Shown piece by piece: positions 33,135 to 45,100 of a DNA stretch of 64,000 bases; positions within the stretch are counted from its first letter, which is position 1, and the number at the start of each line of letters is the position of its first letter. The stretch covers positions 3,968,001-4,032,000 of the forward strand of contig NZ_CP063373.1 of assembly GCF_015160855.1 (NCBI RefSeq). The letters run 5' to 3'. This DNA comes from Streptomyces ferrugineus (GTDB taxonomy: Bacteria; Actinomycetota; Actinomycetes; Streptomycetales; Streptomycetaceae). The notes under the pieces are model-generated. The model was not told where the DNA came from. It did no database searches and worked only from the letters and a program-made list of their open reading frames with translations. The position numbers were made by a program, and so were the translations under genes.

Positions 33135-36100
33135 TTATCGAGTGGCCATCAGGCCCAGGAGGAACGCCCGCAGGTCGTCGTCCTGGTACCAGTCGCCGTT
33201 AAACATGGCCTGAACGGACCGCGCGAGACTGTCACCGGTCTCCGGTTGCGTCTGCTGCCGCCGCAGGAGTCGGTCCAGTGCGCTGCGCCGCATGCGGCGG
33301 GCGCCGGGCCGGCCGGTGTGCGTCCTGGTGAACCAGAACGCGCGCTGCGCGGCGTCCAGGTCGCCGAGGTGGCGGGCGAAGTGCTGCGCCAGGGCGTGCC
33401 CGGCGGTGCCCAGTCCTTCGTCGGCCAGGTCGGCGACAGTGATCCGCTGTCCCTCCGGCTCGTAGCGGCCCTGCGTGCCGTCGACGGCCGTCAGGCGGCG
33501 CGACTCGGGGGTGTTGAGCCACGCCCGAGGGATAAGGCGCTGCACGCCCCGTACGGCCCGTTCGGCGTCCGGGTTGGTGTCCGGGCCGAACACGATCGCG
33601 GCGTTGCCTTCGGGGCCCATGTCGCGGATGTCGGCAAGGGCTGCGGCGACGGCGTCGGGGACCGCGGCGGCGTACCGGGCCCGCAGGCCGGCGTACTCCC
33701 GGCGGGCGGCCGTCAACTCCATGCGGGCCGCGTCGATCTCGACCTCGAGGTCCGGGTCATCCGGGATGGTCGAGCCGCTGCGGGCCGCCTGCAGGTTGAC
33801 CAGGCGCCGCTCGCTGGTGGCCACGTAGTCGTCAGCGTGCTGCAGCGTGGCGTGCGGGTCGTCGCCGAAGTCGTCGCCGAGGGCTGCGGACAGACGGCGG
33901 GTCACGTCCTGGTCGACGTCGCTGCCGGCCGCCCGCAGGGCCGCCATGTGGCGGAGCGCGGTCAGGCCGGGGCCACCGTCGGCCGCCCGGTCCGGCGCCC
34001 ACTGGATACGGTCTGACCGGTCCGGGAGCCGTCCGGCTGCGAGCCGTCCCCACGTCGTCGGGCGCCGGAAGGTGACGCGCTGCTGCGCCTGCCCGAACCG
34101 CCCCGGTTCCGGCATCAGTCCGGCCCAATGAGAGATCCGCGCCGCCAGCGATTCGCCGTCCGCGTCGGGCAGGTTCACCGCACGGTGCAGACGCGCCAGG
34201 CGGCGTGACTCCGGCCACTGCCGGACACGGCGGACCATACGGCCGAGGAATGCCCGCAGGCGGGCCAGGCGCTCCCGTGCAGTGCTGTACTTCTCGGCGA
34301 TCTTTCGTGCTCCGGCCTTCACTAGTTCCGCGAGGCGCTTGGTCATGCGGATCAGGAGAGCAACGATCCGAGCGAGGAGGCCCGGCTGTCGGCCGGCGTC
34401 CGGGGACGCCGCGGCGACCCGGGCGGCGATCCGGCGGGCCGTGGCCTGCCGGGAACCGGCCATGTGCTGGGTGAGGATGCGGGCGATCCGCTCGGCGTCG
34501 CCCGGGTCCACGCCCGCGGCCTGGAGCTGCTGCAGGAGCGCGTTCACCGCGTCGTCGGCGTGCCCCGTGACCGCCTGCGTGACGTCCGGGTCGGAGTCGG
34601 GATCCGTCGTGGACGGTCGACCCGCCACCTGGTCAGGGATGAGACGCAGTAGGTCCCGTGCGCGGGCCGCCAGGTCCTCGTCGCTCTCGTCGGGGAGCGG
34701 CTCGAGGTCGTTGATGGTGCGCAGGGCTGCCCGCACGGTGTCCGTGTGCGCCTGCTCGCGGGTGTCGCGGAGACGCCGCTGGGCGGCGGCCCGGTCTCGT
34801 CCGGTGATGCCCGCGGCGTCGAGCGCGGCGGCCGCGTGGCGTCGGGTCGCCTGGCGGGCATCGCTCAGGGCCTCCGGGGTGAGGCGCTGGGCGATCTGCT
34901 CGCGCAGGGCATGGATGTCACCGGGCGGCTCCGTGCCCGCTGTGGCCTCGTCGATGATGCGCGCGGCCAGGCTGCGGGCGTGGTCGCTGACGATCCGGTC
35001 GACGTCGGCCTGCTGCACCTGGTTGGGATCGCGGGGCGTACCAACCGGCGGGAGGGCCGGGGTGGGCCGGTTCCGGTCGTAGACGTTCACCGTACGGCCG
35101 TTGTGCAGACCGAAGTCGTGGACGTTGCCCTCCTCGTCCATGCCCGTGAGCTGCGTCCACCAGCCGTTGCGCTGCGGCTCGCCGATGATCGTCAGCCGCC
35201 GGTGGCCATTGAACTGGTAGCCGGTCCGGCTCACGGGCGCGTCGATGACGTCGCCGTCTCGCAGGCTTCCCGGGCGGACCCGGGCGACGGGCACCGAGGG
35301 TTCGTCCGGCGAGCTCAAGGTGTCCGGGGTAGCCGGAGTGGTCGGGGCGTCCGGGGTGGTGTCCGTGTCGTCGACGTCGGGCGGGGTGACGGGGTCCGGC
35401 TCGGCCTCGGGGAGCTGCCACACGGGCATCGCCCCGTGGACGACGCGACGCCGCCACTGCTGGTTCTCCTGATCCTCCAGGAGGAAGCTGCGCACGCCGC
35501 CGGGGCCGTCTTCGGCGTCGATGATGCGGAAGACACGCACCTGGTCGCCGCGGCGCTCGTCGGGCATGGCCACCAGGTCGCCATCCCCAACCTGAGCGGC
35601 GTTCGACGGGCGAGGCCGGTCGAGGCCCTCGGGCGGGGTACGGCCGGCGGCTCGGTCGAGGTGGTCCGCGGCCCGCAGAGCGGCGCGGCCCTCGAGAGTC
35701 GACGGGTCCGCGGCCGCGCGCAGTTGGGTGGCGAGTGCCGAGGCCTGCTCCGGGGTGACGGGCAGATCCGCGGTGATACGTACGGCGGCCTGGTGGGCGT
35801 CGGGGTTGTCCTCCGGGCCGTCGGCGTGGTCGCCGATGACGTCCCGGTCGCCCGCGGTGAGGTCCGGGTCGACGGTCGGGCCGGTTACCGGCTCCACCGT
35901 GTAAGGCGCGGGGTGCACAGTCAGGTCGTCGGCCGGTCGGGGGGCATCGTCCGGACCGAGCTCCGGGGCGCCGCCGTCCGGGCCCTGGGCGCGAGGCAGT
36001 ACCGCGCGGGCATCGACGTCGATCTCGCCCATCTCGCCCGTCGTGGTGTCGGCGTATTGCAGGGTGACGCGGTCTCCGTCTCTGCTGGGCTCACCGGTGA

Positions 36101-39100
36101 TCGCGACGGTGGCGAGGTGGCCGTCGAGGTCCAGGACCACGACGTCGCCGTCCTTGAGGTCCGCGGCCGCGGGCTCGTCGATGCCGGTCACCGGTTCCGG
36201 GGCGTCGTCGCGCACCTCGCCGGTGACGCGAAGGTCTCCGGCGCTGCGGGTGATGGTGCCGTCGGCCGTGGTGATGGTGACGGTGTCTCCATCGACGTCG
36301 TCGACGGGGCCGAGGAGGGCCCCGTCGTTGTCACTGACGACGCTCTGCGTGGTCACCCGGTGCCCGTCGGCGGTCCAGCCGTCGGGGCGCTGCCCGTAGG
36401 TGACGGTGACCGTCGTCGGCGAGACCGCGGTGTCGTCGTTGCCGTCGGACCAGTGCACCGAAACGGTGGTGTCGGTGGCGCCGGTGACGGTTCCCCCACG
36501 GTCGTCGGTGCTGGTGACGGTGCTGCCGGGGAACAGACCACGGCCCCCGCCGTCGGTGGGGATCTGGTCGGGCAGGTCGCCCGAGCGGAGCGCGGCCTGG
36601 GCACCGCTGGCCGGGGACCCGGGCACAACGTCGTCCGGCGCCTCGGCGCGCGCCGCGGTCGCGTTGACCGATGTGTAGACGTTTCCGCTGGCGCCGGTGC
36701 CATCCGGGTTTTCCGTGACCCAGGTACGCCACATCTGATCGGTGCGACCGCGGCGGGTGACGTCGACCAGCACGGGCCCTTGGTGGACGTACCCGGCGCG
36801 CTGGACGGGACGGCCGTTCTTGGTGGTGCCGTTCATGCGGACCATGTCACCGGGCACGAGGTCCTCGACTCGGGCCCAGTGTGCGGGCTGTCCGCCGATC
36901 GGCTCAGGGTCGGGCTCCGGCTCGGGCTCCGCCGGCGGACGGACGGTGTCCTCTGGATCCTTGACGGGCTCCGGCGTCGGCACCGCGGGGGACGGCGTGG
37001 TGCCGTCGCCCTGCGGCTCGTCCTCGGCGCGGGGCCGCTCGGTGTCGCTGTCCGGCCCGCCGAGGCCCTCGAGGAGGCGGCGGGCCCAGAAGGCGCGCGC
37101 GTCAAGGTCGTTGAGGACGTCGCGCTGCTCTCCTCCTCGCTGAGTGTCGGGCAGGAGGCCACGCAGCCATGCGAAGTCGTCGCGCGCCTGGACTAGGTCG
37201 TCCCTCAAGTCCCCGCTGGGCGACCGCTGGTCACGGAAGGCGTCGACCGTGCCGGTCAGCCGCTCATAGCGGGCGCGCGCCTCCGGATTGTTGCGGAGGG
37301 ACTCCGGCAGTTCCGGCAGCTCCCGCGTCATGCCCGCCAGGTGCACGGTCACGGTGTCCCACACGTCGTCGCTGGGGTTCGCCGGGTCCGCGGGGCCGTC
37401 CTGCAGGGCGCGGATGACCAGGTTGGCGATGGCCGTGTCACGGCTCTGGGAACGGCTGTTCAGGTCGTGATCCAGGCCGAAGAACGGGTGGGCGTCCCAC
37501 ACCGGTTCGCGGTCGGGGTCGGACCGGTAGAGGTTGGAGATGGTGCCGATCTGCTGGCCGTCGAGCCACACGGACTCGGATTCGCCTGCAGGGCGCAACT
37601 CGGCCCGGTCAGCGAACTCCTTCATCCGGTCATGTCCGCCGAACCGGAATGCGGCGTCTTCCTCGCTCTCGACATCCGCGGGGTTGAACGGCGGCGGCGG
37701 GGTGACGTCATCGGCCGTGAAGGGGGCCGTGTCGTCCGGGGCGCCGCTCTCGGTTTCGGCCGCGCGGCGCTGCTCCTCCTCGAACAGGTCTCGGTCTCTG
37801 CGGTCTCCGTCGCGGCGTGACTGCTTGAACTGTGCGAACGTCTGGCGGCCGCCGTTGTTGTCGAACCACTCCTGCAGTTCCTCGCTCGCGTACTGCCTCC
37901 ACCGGTCGCGCGCCGACAGGCTGCCACCGGAGAACAGCTCTCGCTCGTCGAAGGGCAGAGCGCCGAACTTGTACTCGCGCTTGAAGAAGTAGCCGTTCGT
38001 GAAGTCGACAGCCTGGCGGTAGCGGGCCTCGTCCCAATCGGCGAACTCGGCACGCAAGACACGGTCGGCCTCCCGCTGCCGGTACTGCGGATACGTGAGC
38101 CGGCCGTGGCCGACGTTCTCGTCATCGCCGTCGATCCAGAGGTTCAGCTCAGGCGAGGCCAGTTCCTTCGCGCGCTTGTTGCTGTACTTGGTGCCGGAGA
38201 ACACGGCGCGCGGATCAATGCCCTGGGCCTCGGCCTCGGAGCTGAGCATGCGCCCACCAGTGGCCTCCATGGCTGCCTGGAAACGCTCCTCATCGAGGGC
38301 GTCGAACTCTCGGCGCAAGCGTCCGGGGGCGGCCGAAGCGGGCTGCGTGACGTCCGTGTCGCCGAAGCCGAGGGCCTCATCCATGGCACGGCCGCGGCGC
38401 TCCGCCTCTTCGGCGTCCGCCGGCGGAGTGTCCGGTACGGCAGCACGGATCCGCTCGTCGACGTAGCCGTCGCGGCGGTCCATCTCCGCCATGACGCGCA
38501 GTTCGTCATCCGGGCCCAGGCCCTGCCGGTAGGCGGCCTCGAGCTCCGGGTCGCTCAGGGTGGAGAGGTCCTCGGGCAGGGTGAACGCACCGCTGCGCTC
38601 CTGCTCGTAGTCGTCCTGCACTGCGCGGAGCGCTTGGGGGAGGCTGCGGCCTTCCCCATCACGCCACGCGAGCGCGCTAGCCGGGCCCCACGGCTGGTGC
38701 CAGTCGAATGGGTCGCCGTTGCGGTCGGTTATCTCCTCGAACCGCCCGGCGAGGGTCCGCGCCTCTTCGGGGTCGTCCGAAGTCAGGGTGAGGCCGGGCA
38801 GGTTGGTGCCGTTGCGGGCCTGGGCGAAGCGCCACACGGTGGAGCCGTCGGCCTGCGGCTCGGGGTACACCGCCAGACCGCCCTCGGGCGACAGAGCGAG
38901 GCCTTCCCGGTCCGCCAACTCGGCCAGGTGGGAACGCCGCTCGGGGGTGTCCTCGGCCGCTGTGAGGTCCTCTCCGGTCCGCCAGGCGTTCCGCAGGGAG
39001 TCAACGTCGCGGTGACGGGAGCGGCGGGATCGGCCACCGTCACGGTTGCCGGAGGAACCGCTGCCGCCCTCGCCGCCGTCCCCGGTCGCGTCGGGGACGT

Positions 39101-42100
39101 TGAAGTCCGGCAGGTTCAGGTGCGGCAGGCCGGGCCCACCCGGACCGCCACCGCCGGGGCCGCCGTTGCCGCCACGGTCACGGCGGCGACGCCGACGCCT
39201 GCGCCGCTTCTCGTCGTCTTCGTCGCCCTCCGGGGCGTCCTGGTCGTTGTCCTCGCTCTCCGGGCCGTCGCCCTCGCCGCTGCTCGAGTCGTTGCTGTCG
39301 TCGCCGTCGGGCGTGCCTGCGTCGCCGCCGTCGGGCTCGCCATCAGGGTCGGCCGCACCGCCGTCGAGATCGCCGTCGCGGTTCCGCTGGCGGCGCTCCT
39401 CGTCGTCCTGGTCGTCGTTCTGCTGCTCGTCCTCCTCGCCCTCCTGGGCGCCCCCGTCCGTCGCCTCGTTGCGGTTGTCGTCGTCCTGGCCGTCGTTGGA
39501 CGCGCCGTCGGTGCTGCGGTCGTCGTCCTGGCCGTCGGGGTCGTCGCCGCGGCGTTCATCGCTGTCGTCCTGCTCACCGCGAGCGATACGTGCAGCGCGG
39601 CGGAATCGATCGGCGGCGAGCTCACCCTGCGGGCCTGCGAGCTCATACTGCTCGGCGAGCGCGTCGATCCGGTCTGCGATGTCGCGGAGCTCCGCATCCC
39701 GATCTTCGGATGAGTCGGCGCGGTCGAGACGGTCGACGAGCTCCTGCATCTCCGGCAGCGACTCGCCGCCCACGGCGTTCATGCCCTCGCCGAACAGGCC
39801 CTGCGCCCGGCCGGCACGGTCGTCGTCGTTCGGGCCGTCCAGGTCCGGGCCGTTGTCGGGGCCGTCAGCGTTTCCGTCGGTGTTCTGGAAGTCCGGATAC
39901 CGAAGGTCGCGCTCGGCCTTCATGCGGGCTGCGGTGGCCCACGACCTGGTCCTGCGCGTCTCGTACGGCAGCTCAAGGTCCGGGTCGTCGAACTGGCTCT
40001 CCAGCCACGCGGCCTCGTCGCGGATCTGGCGGAGGTCGCCCTGCAGATCGTCCGTCTCGCCCCGGCTGACGCGCTGGATGAGGTCCTGCAAACGCTGGAT
40101 GCGCTCCGGGTCCTGTAGGCCTTCCCTGCTCTGGAGGGTGGCGATGTCGTCGCCGATGTCGGCCATGCGGGCGCGGAGTTCGTGCCGCCATGCCGGCGTC
40201 GGCTCCGGCCGCGTACGGTCGCTGGCCCACGCGAAGGTGTCGTCGGGGTGGCTCAGGAAGACGGGGCTGATGTCCGAGCGGGAGCCGTCGAGATTGGAGA
40301 CGGACAGGACCATCGTCCCGTTGTCGTTCCGGCTCACGCTGTTCACGCGGACCGGCTGCCTCCAGCCCACGGGGTACGGGCGGCCGTTCCCGTCCTGCCG
40401 CGTGATCGGCACGCGGATGACGTCGTTCTCGGCCACGTCGTCGCGGTCGCCGAGGGCCCACCCCTCGGGTGCCTCGCTGCGGGCCTGCTCCCGCCGGGCG
40501 TCTTCGTCGGCGTTCTCACGGCGGACGTCGCGGTTGCGGACGAGCGCGGCCACGGCCTCCGCGCGTCTCGCGTAGGAGTCGGGGGAATCCTGCCCGTCAG
40601 CGTTGGTGTACCGCCACTTGCGAGCGAGTTGGCTGACGGTGCCGGCGTCCTCGCCGTCGACGGTCACCGGGTACGAGCCGTCATCGTTCCGCTTGCCGAT
40701 CTCGGCCCGCGCGAGCGCTTCGGCCCGCTCCTGCTTCTTCTTCTCCTTCTTCTCACGGTCCCGGCGGGCGTTGTCGCGATTGCGCTGCTCCTCGTGCAGC
40801 TTGCCGCGGCGGCTGGCGACAGGGGAGAGCGCGAGCATGGCGTTGCCCTGAATGCGCGGGCCTTCCCCGGTGCGCGAGACGTGCCGGTTCTGCCACGCCT
40901 GCAGCTCCTCGAGCTCGGCCTGGATGTCCTCGTCGGTCATGTCCGCCGGCGACGTGTCCCGGATCGGCGCGTCGGGCGCCGTGGCGCTGTCGGCCGTGTC
41001 CCTGTCCTCGGACTGCCCCGGGCGCTGCCAGGCGTCCCACTGCTCGGGGGTGAACCGCTCCACGAGGCCACGGGGCGGCATGGTGACGGTGTGCTGGGTC
41101 GGGTCGCCGGGCTCCCACTGCTGCCGGTCGTCGTTCCAGCGTCGCGACTGGTAGGTGACGAGAGTGCGGCCCTGGTCCCCGGACGCAGAGGCGGCCCGCC
41201 CCTTGAAGGTGCCGTAGTACGGGGCAAGGCTGCGGTCGCGGTCGGCAGGGTTCTCGGCGTCGAACCGGACGAGGTCGCCATCGCGGATGTCCCACGGGTG
41301 GAACAAGGTCCCGCCGTTGGGGCCGTCGCCCTGGGGCTCCGGTTCCCGCTCGGGCAGCGCGGCGAGCGCGCGGTCGAGGTCCTGGCCCAAGTCGAACAGA
41401 CCGGCCCGGACGGACTGCGCCTCGTCGGACTCGGGCAGGAGGTCCCGAGTCAGTCGTCCCGCGACGTAGTCGAGCTGTTCGCGGACGCGCCGCAGGTCCT
41501 CGCGGGCGTCGCCGGTCGGCGGGTCTCCGGCGAGGATCCCATCGAGGGACTCGCGGATCTTGGCGTAGTCGCCGCGGATACGACGGACGTCGTCCTTGTG
41601 CTGCCGGGACAGGCCCGTGAGGTTCGGCAGGGGCGGGAGCTCGGGCAGACGGTCGAGGACGGTGCGGGCGGTCTCCGTCTCGTCTCCCGGAGTGTCCGAG
41701 GTCTCGGGGCCGTCAGAGCCTTCCGCGGTACCGGGGGCCTCGGGGGTGTCCGGGGTGCCGTTGGTGATGAGGTCCGGCGTGCCGAACTCGTCAGTCGGCC
41801 GGGGCGCGTTCGGGTCCGCGGTCGGGGCCGGACGCTCGTCCTGGCCGAAATCGTCCGGGGTCATCTGCGTCCACGGCAGGCCATCGCCGGCGTCGCTTGG
41901 CTCCCGGTCCGGCACTATGCCGGGCTTGGCCGTGCCGAAGGTGGCGTCGGTGCGGGGCACTTCGAGCTCGACGTCCTCGTCACCGCTGCGGCCGGTGATT
42001 AGGACCTGGCCCATGTCACCGCGGCGGATCTCGGAGACCTCTAGCGGCTCCGACCAGCCGGTCACGACGCGTCGACGGTTGTCTTCCGAGCGGCCCAGCT

Positions 42101-45100
42101 CGGGCACACGGATGGTGTCGTCCGGCTGCACGTCGTCCCACGCCGAGTGCTTCCAGCCCTCACCGGCCCGCTCATTGCGGGCGTCGGTGAGCTTGTTGAG
42201 CGCGGTGATGGCGGCCGCGCGAGTCTTGTACCGCTCACTGGTCGGGGTCCGGCCGTCGCGGTCGACGAACAGCCACTTCCCCTTCTTCTCCTGGTAGACG
42301 ATCCCGATGGGTGCACCGTCTCGGCCCTGGACCTGCTCAGCCTTCTTCGCGGCCAGCGCGGCAGGGTCACGGACGAGGCTGGCCAGGGCCCGGCGGTGCG
42401 ACTCGTCGCGTCGGCGCGCAAAGTTCCGTTCGGACCGAGCGGTGGTCAGGGCGTGGATGCGGGCGCTGACCTGCCGACGCACGGTCCGGGCCGCCGGATC
42501 GTTGCCCTCGGGGAGGGTGGCGCCCTCAAGGTGTGCCAACTCCGCCGCGATCTGGTCGTCCCGCATGGTCTTGGGGTCGGTGGCTCCCGGGCGGGGCGTG
42601 CCGTCGTCGGCAGGCTCGTCGAACATCGTCCTGATCTCGCCGCCGCGGCGGCGGGCGAGGACGCTGTCGTACGGAGTGGGCCCGCGGCCCTGCAGGCGCA
42701 GGTTCTTCGGGCCAATGGAGTCGACGGTGTCCCAGGAACGGCCGGTCCACACTTCGTCGCCCGGCAGGAAGTCGGTGACCGCCCAGGTCCCCGCCGGGGC
42801 GAAGTAGTGCCCCTGGAGCTGCTCGAGCTGCTCCTCGGAGAGCTCCGGCTTCTCGGTCGACTCTTCCGGGGCCTGGTAGGCGACATTCCGCCCGTCCAGC
42901 CACTCCTTGAGTCGACGCACCTTGTCCTCGCGGCGGGACAGCGTCATGTTGCTGGGCAGGTAGAAGAACCGGGGTTGTGTCCTGTCCCGGCTGGCCTTGA
43001 ATCCCAGGCTTCGCAGCACCGCGAACTCTTCGTCGCTGACCATGCCGTTCGGCGTGGGGAAGCGAACGACGGTCCCGGTGCCGCTGTGGTCGATGGTGAC
43101 CTGGTTGGGGGCCGCGGCAGGCTCGGCGGCCGCCGGGGCATCGGCATCGCTCGGTGCGTCGGCAGCGTCCGGGGCCGGGGCCTCGGCCTCCGGCGTCTCG
43201 CCCGCCGGGGAGTCCGCGGACGGGGCGGCGCCCTCGGGGGCGTCTGTCTCGGGTACTTCGGGAGCGTCCTCGTCCGGGTGCAGTACGCGCAGTTCTCGGT
43301 CCGCGGCGAGGAAGTGCTCGCCACCGTTCTCGTCGACGACGCGGATACGGCCTCGGGGGGTACGCAGCGGCGGCTCCGCCACGGTGTGCGTGCGCCCCTG
43401 AGTGTCGACGAACCGGTCTCCCTCCTCGAAGTCCATCGGCTTGCGGGACTGCGGGGGGCGCAGCTTGCTCGTGTCGCGGCCCTCGGCGTCGGCGAACATG
43501 TCCGGCGTGCCAAAGGGATCGTCGGCCTGGTCGTCCGGGTTGTTCGGGTCGGCCACGAACTGCTGCTGTTCCTCCGGGCCGACGTCGAACAGGCCGCCGG
43601 GCTCCTCCGCGGGCGCCTTCGGCTTGGGCTTCGGCTCCTCCTTCGGCTTCCGGCCGGCGCGGCGGGCCTCCTCCGCCTCGAGGACTCGCAGGCGGGTGCG
43701 GTCGACGCCGGACAGCTCGCCGCCGTTGGCCATCTCCCGCTCCATCAGGGAGACGATCTCGTCGCGGATCTCCCCGTCGTCCATAGAGGACGGGGCTTTG
43801 GAACCTTCGGGGCGTACCGCGTCGATCTGCGGGGACACCTCGTCGGGGGTGAGGGTGACGGTGGTGTTCGCCTCCGGGGCGTCAGGTTGGGGGACGTCCG
43901 GCTTCGGGGCGTCGGACTCGGCCGCCGTACGCTTCCGCTTCTTCTCCGTGATTGCGCGGGAGTCGGCCTCGAACCGGTCGGCGTTGTCGTCCAGGCCCTC
44001 CTCGAGCCGGTGCAGCGCCTTTGCCAGGTCCTGCGTGACGCCCTCGGTGTCCAGCTCGTGGAGAGCGGTCAGGGCGCCATGCATCGCGTCGGCGTTCTCC
44101 TGGTAGCCGTCAGTGCCCTTTGGGGTGTCCGTGACGTTCTGCATGTGCTGGGCCAGGGTGCGGAATTCCTCCGGCGCTCCGTCCGGCCACTGCTGCTCGG
44201 CGAGCTCGTTGACCTTGCCCCAGTCGCTGAGGACGCGCGCGGCCGCCCGCTTGGCGTCGCCACTGTTGGGGTGCTGCTGCGTGCGGTCGGGGACGTCGCG
44301 GAGAACATCCTCCGGCCGCCGGCGGGCCTTGGGTACTACGGTCAGTGTGTCGCCGGGGCGCGTGCCGAACTGGTCGATCTCGCCGCGGCCGCCGAGGTTG
44401 CGGGTGGTGAAGGTGCGGCCGCCCTGGTAGCGGTCGATACGCCCGACCACGTGCCCAAACTCCCCGCGTGCAATGACGTCCCCGACCCGGACGCGGTCGG
44501 CACGGAGTTCCTCGGGCGTGAAGCCATCGGTGTGCCCGGACACGGCGACCTGGCTCGGCATACGCAGGACACGTGCGGTGTCCCCGGACACCATCACCTT
44601 GCCGTCCGGGCCAGTCAGCGTGACGTCCACCAGGGGAGCGCCACGGGTCCCCGGGCCCCCCGAGAACGTGGGGGCAACGGTGCCCTCAACGGTGACCGTT
44701 CCCGGCTTGGGCTGATTCCGAGTGCTCATCGGCCACTCGATGTCGCTGCTGGAGACGGTGACCTTGACGCGGTCGCCGGGCTTGAGGGCCTCACGACTGA
44801 CCGGCGCGGCCGAACCAGCGTCTGCGGCCGGGGCCACAGGCTCGGACGGCCGTGGACGCGCGGCCGCGGGCTTCTTCGCCGCGGGCTTCTTCTTGCTGCT
44901 GTCGAACTCCTGGCGAGCCCGCTCGATCGCGGCCCGAATGTTCTCACCCCTGCTGGACTGCCACGTCCGGGCTACCTCGTCCAGGTTCGGGTCGGTGAAG
45001 TCGAACACTCGACTGTCAGGGCCGAGACCGTCACCCGTACCCGAACGCACGTGACGATCAAGGAAGTAGGCGAAGCTGCTGGCCTCGTTGCGGTCCTTGA

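Noticed and set aside
34746..37196. 816-codon + strand frame opposite the giant gene
   Set aside because: Low-complexity Gly/Val/Arg composition typical of the complementary strand of Asp/Pro/Ala-rich coding DNA.
39020..39560. Asp/Glu/Gly/Arg-rich tract that looked like simple-sequence repeat DNA
   Set aside because: It stays in frame within the giant protein and reads as disordered linker; no tandem DNA unit was found.
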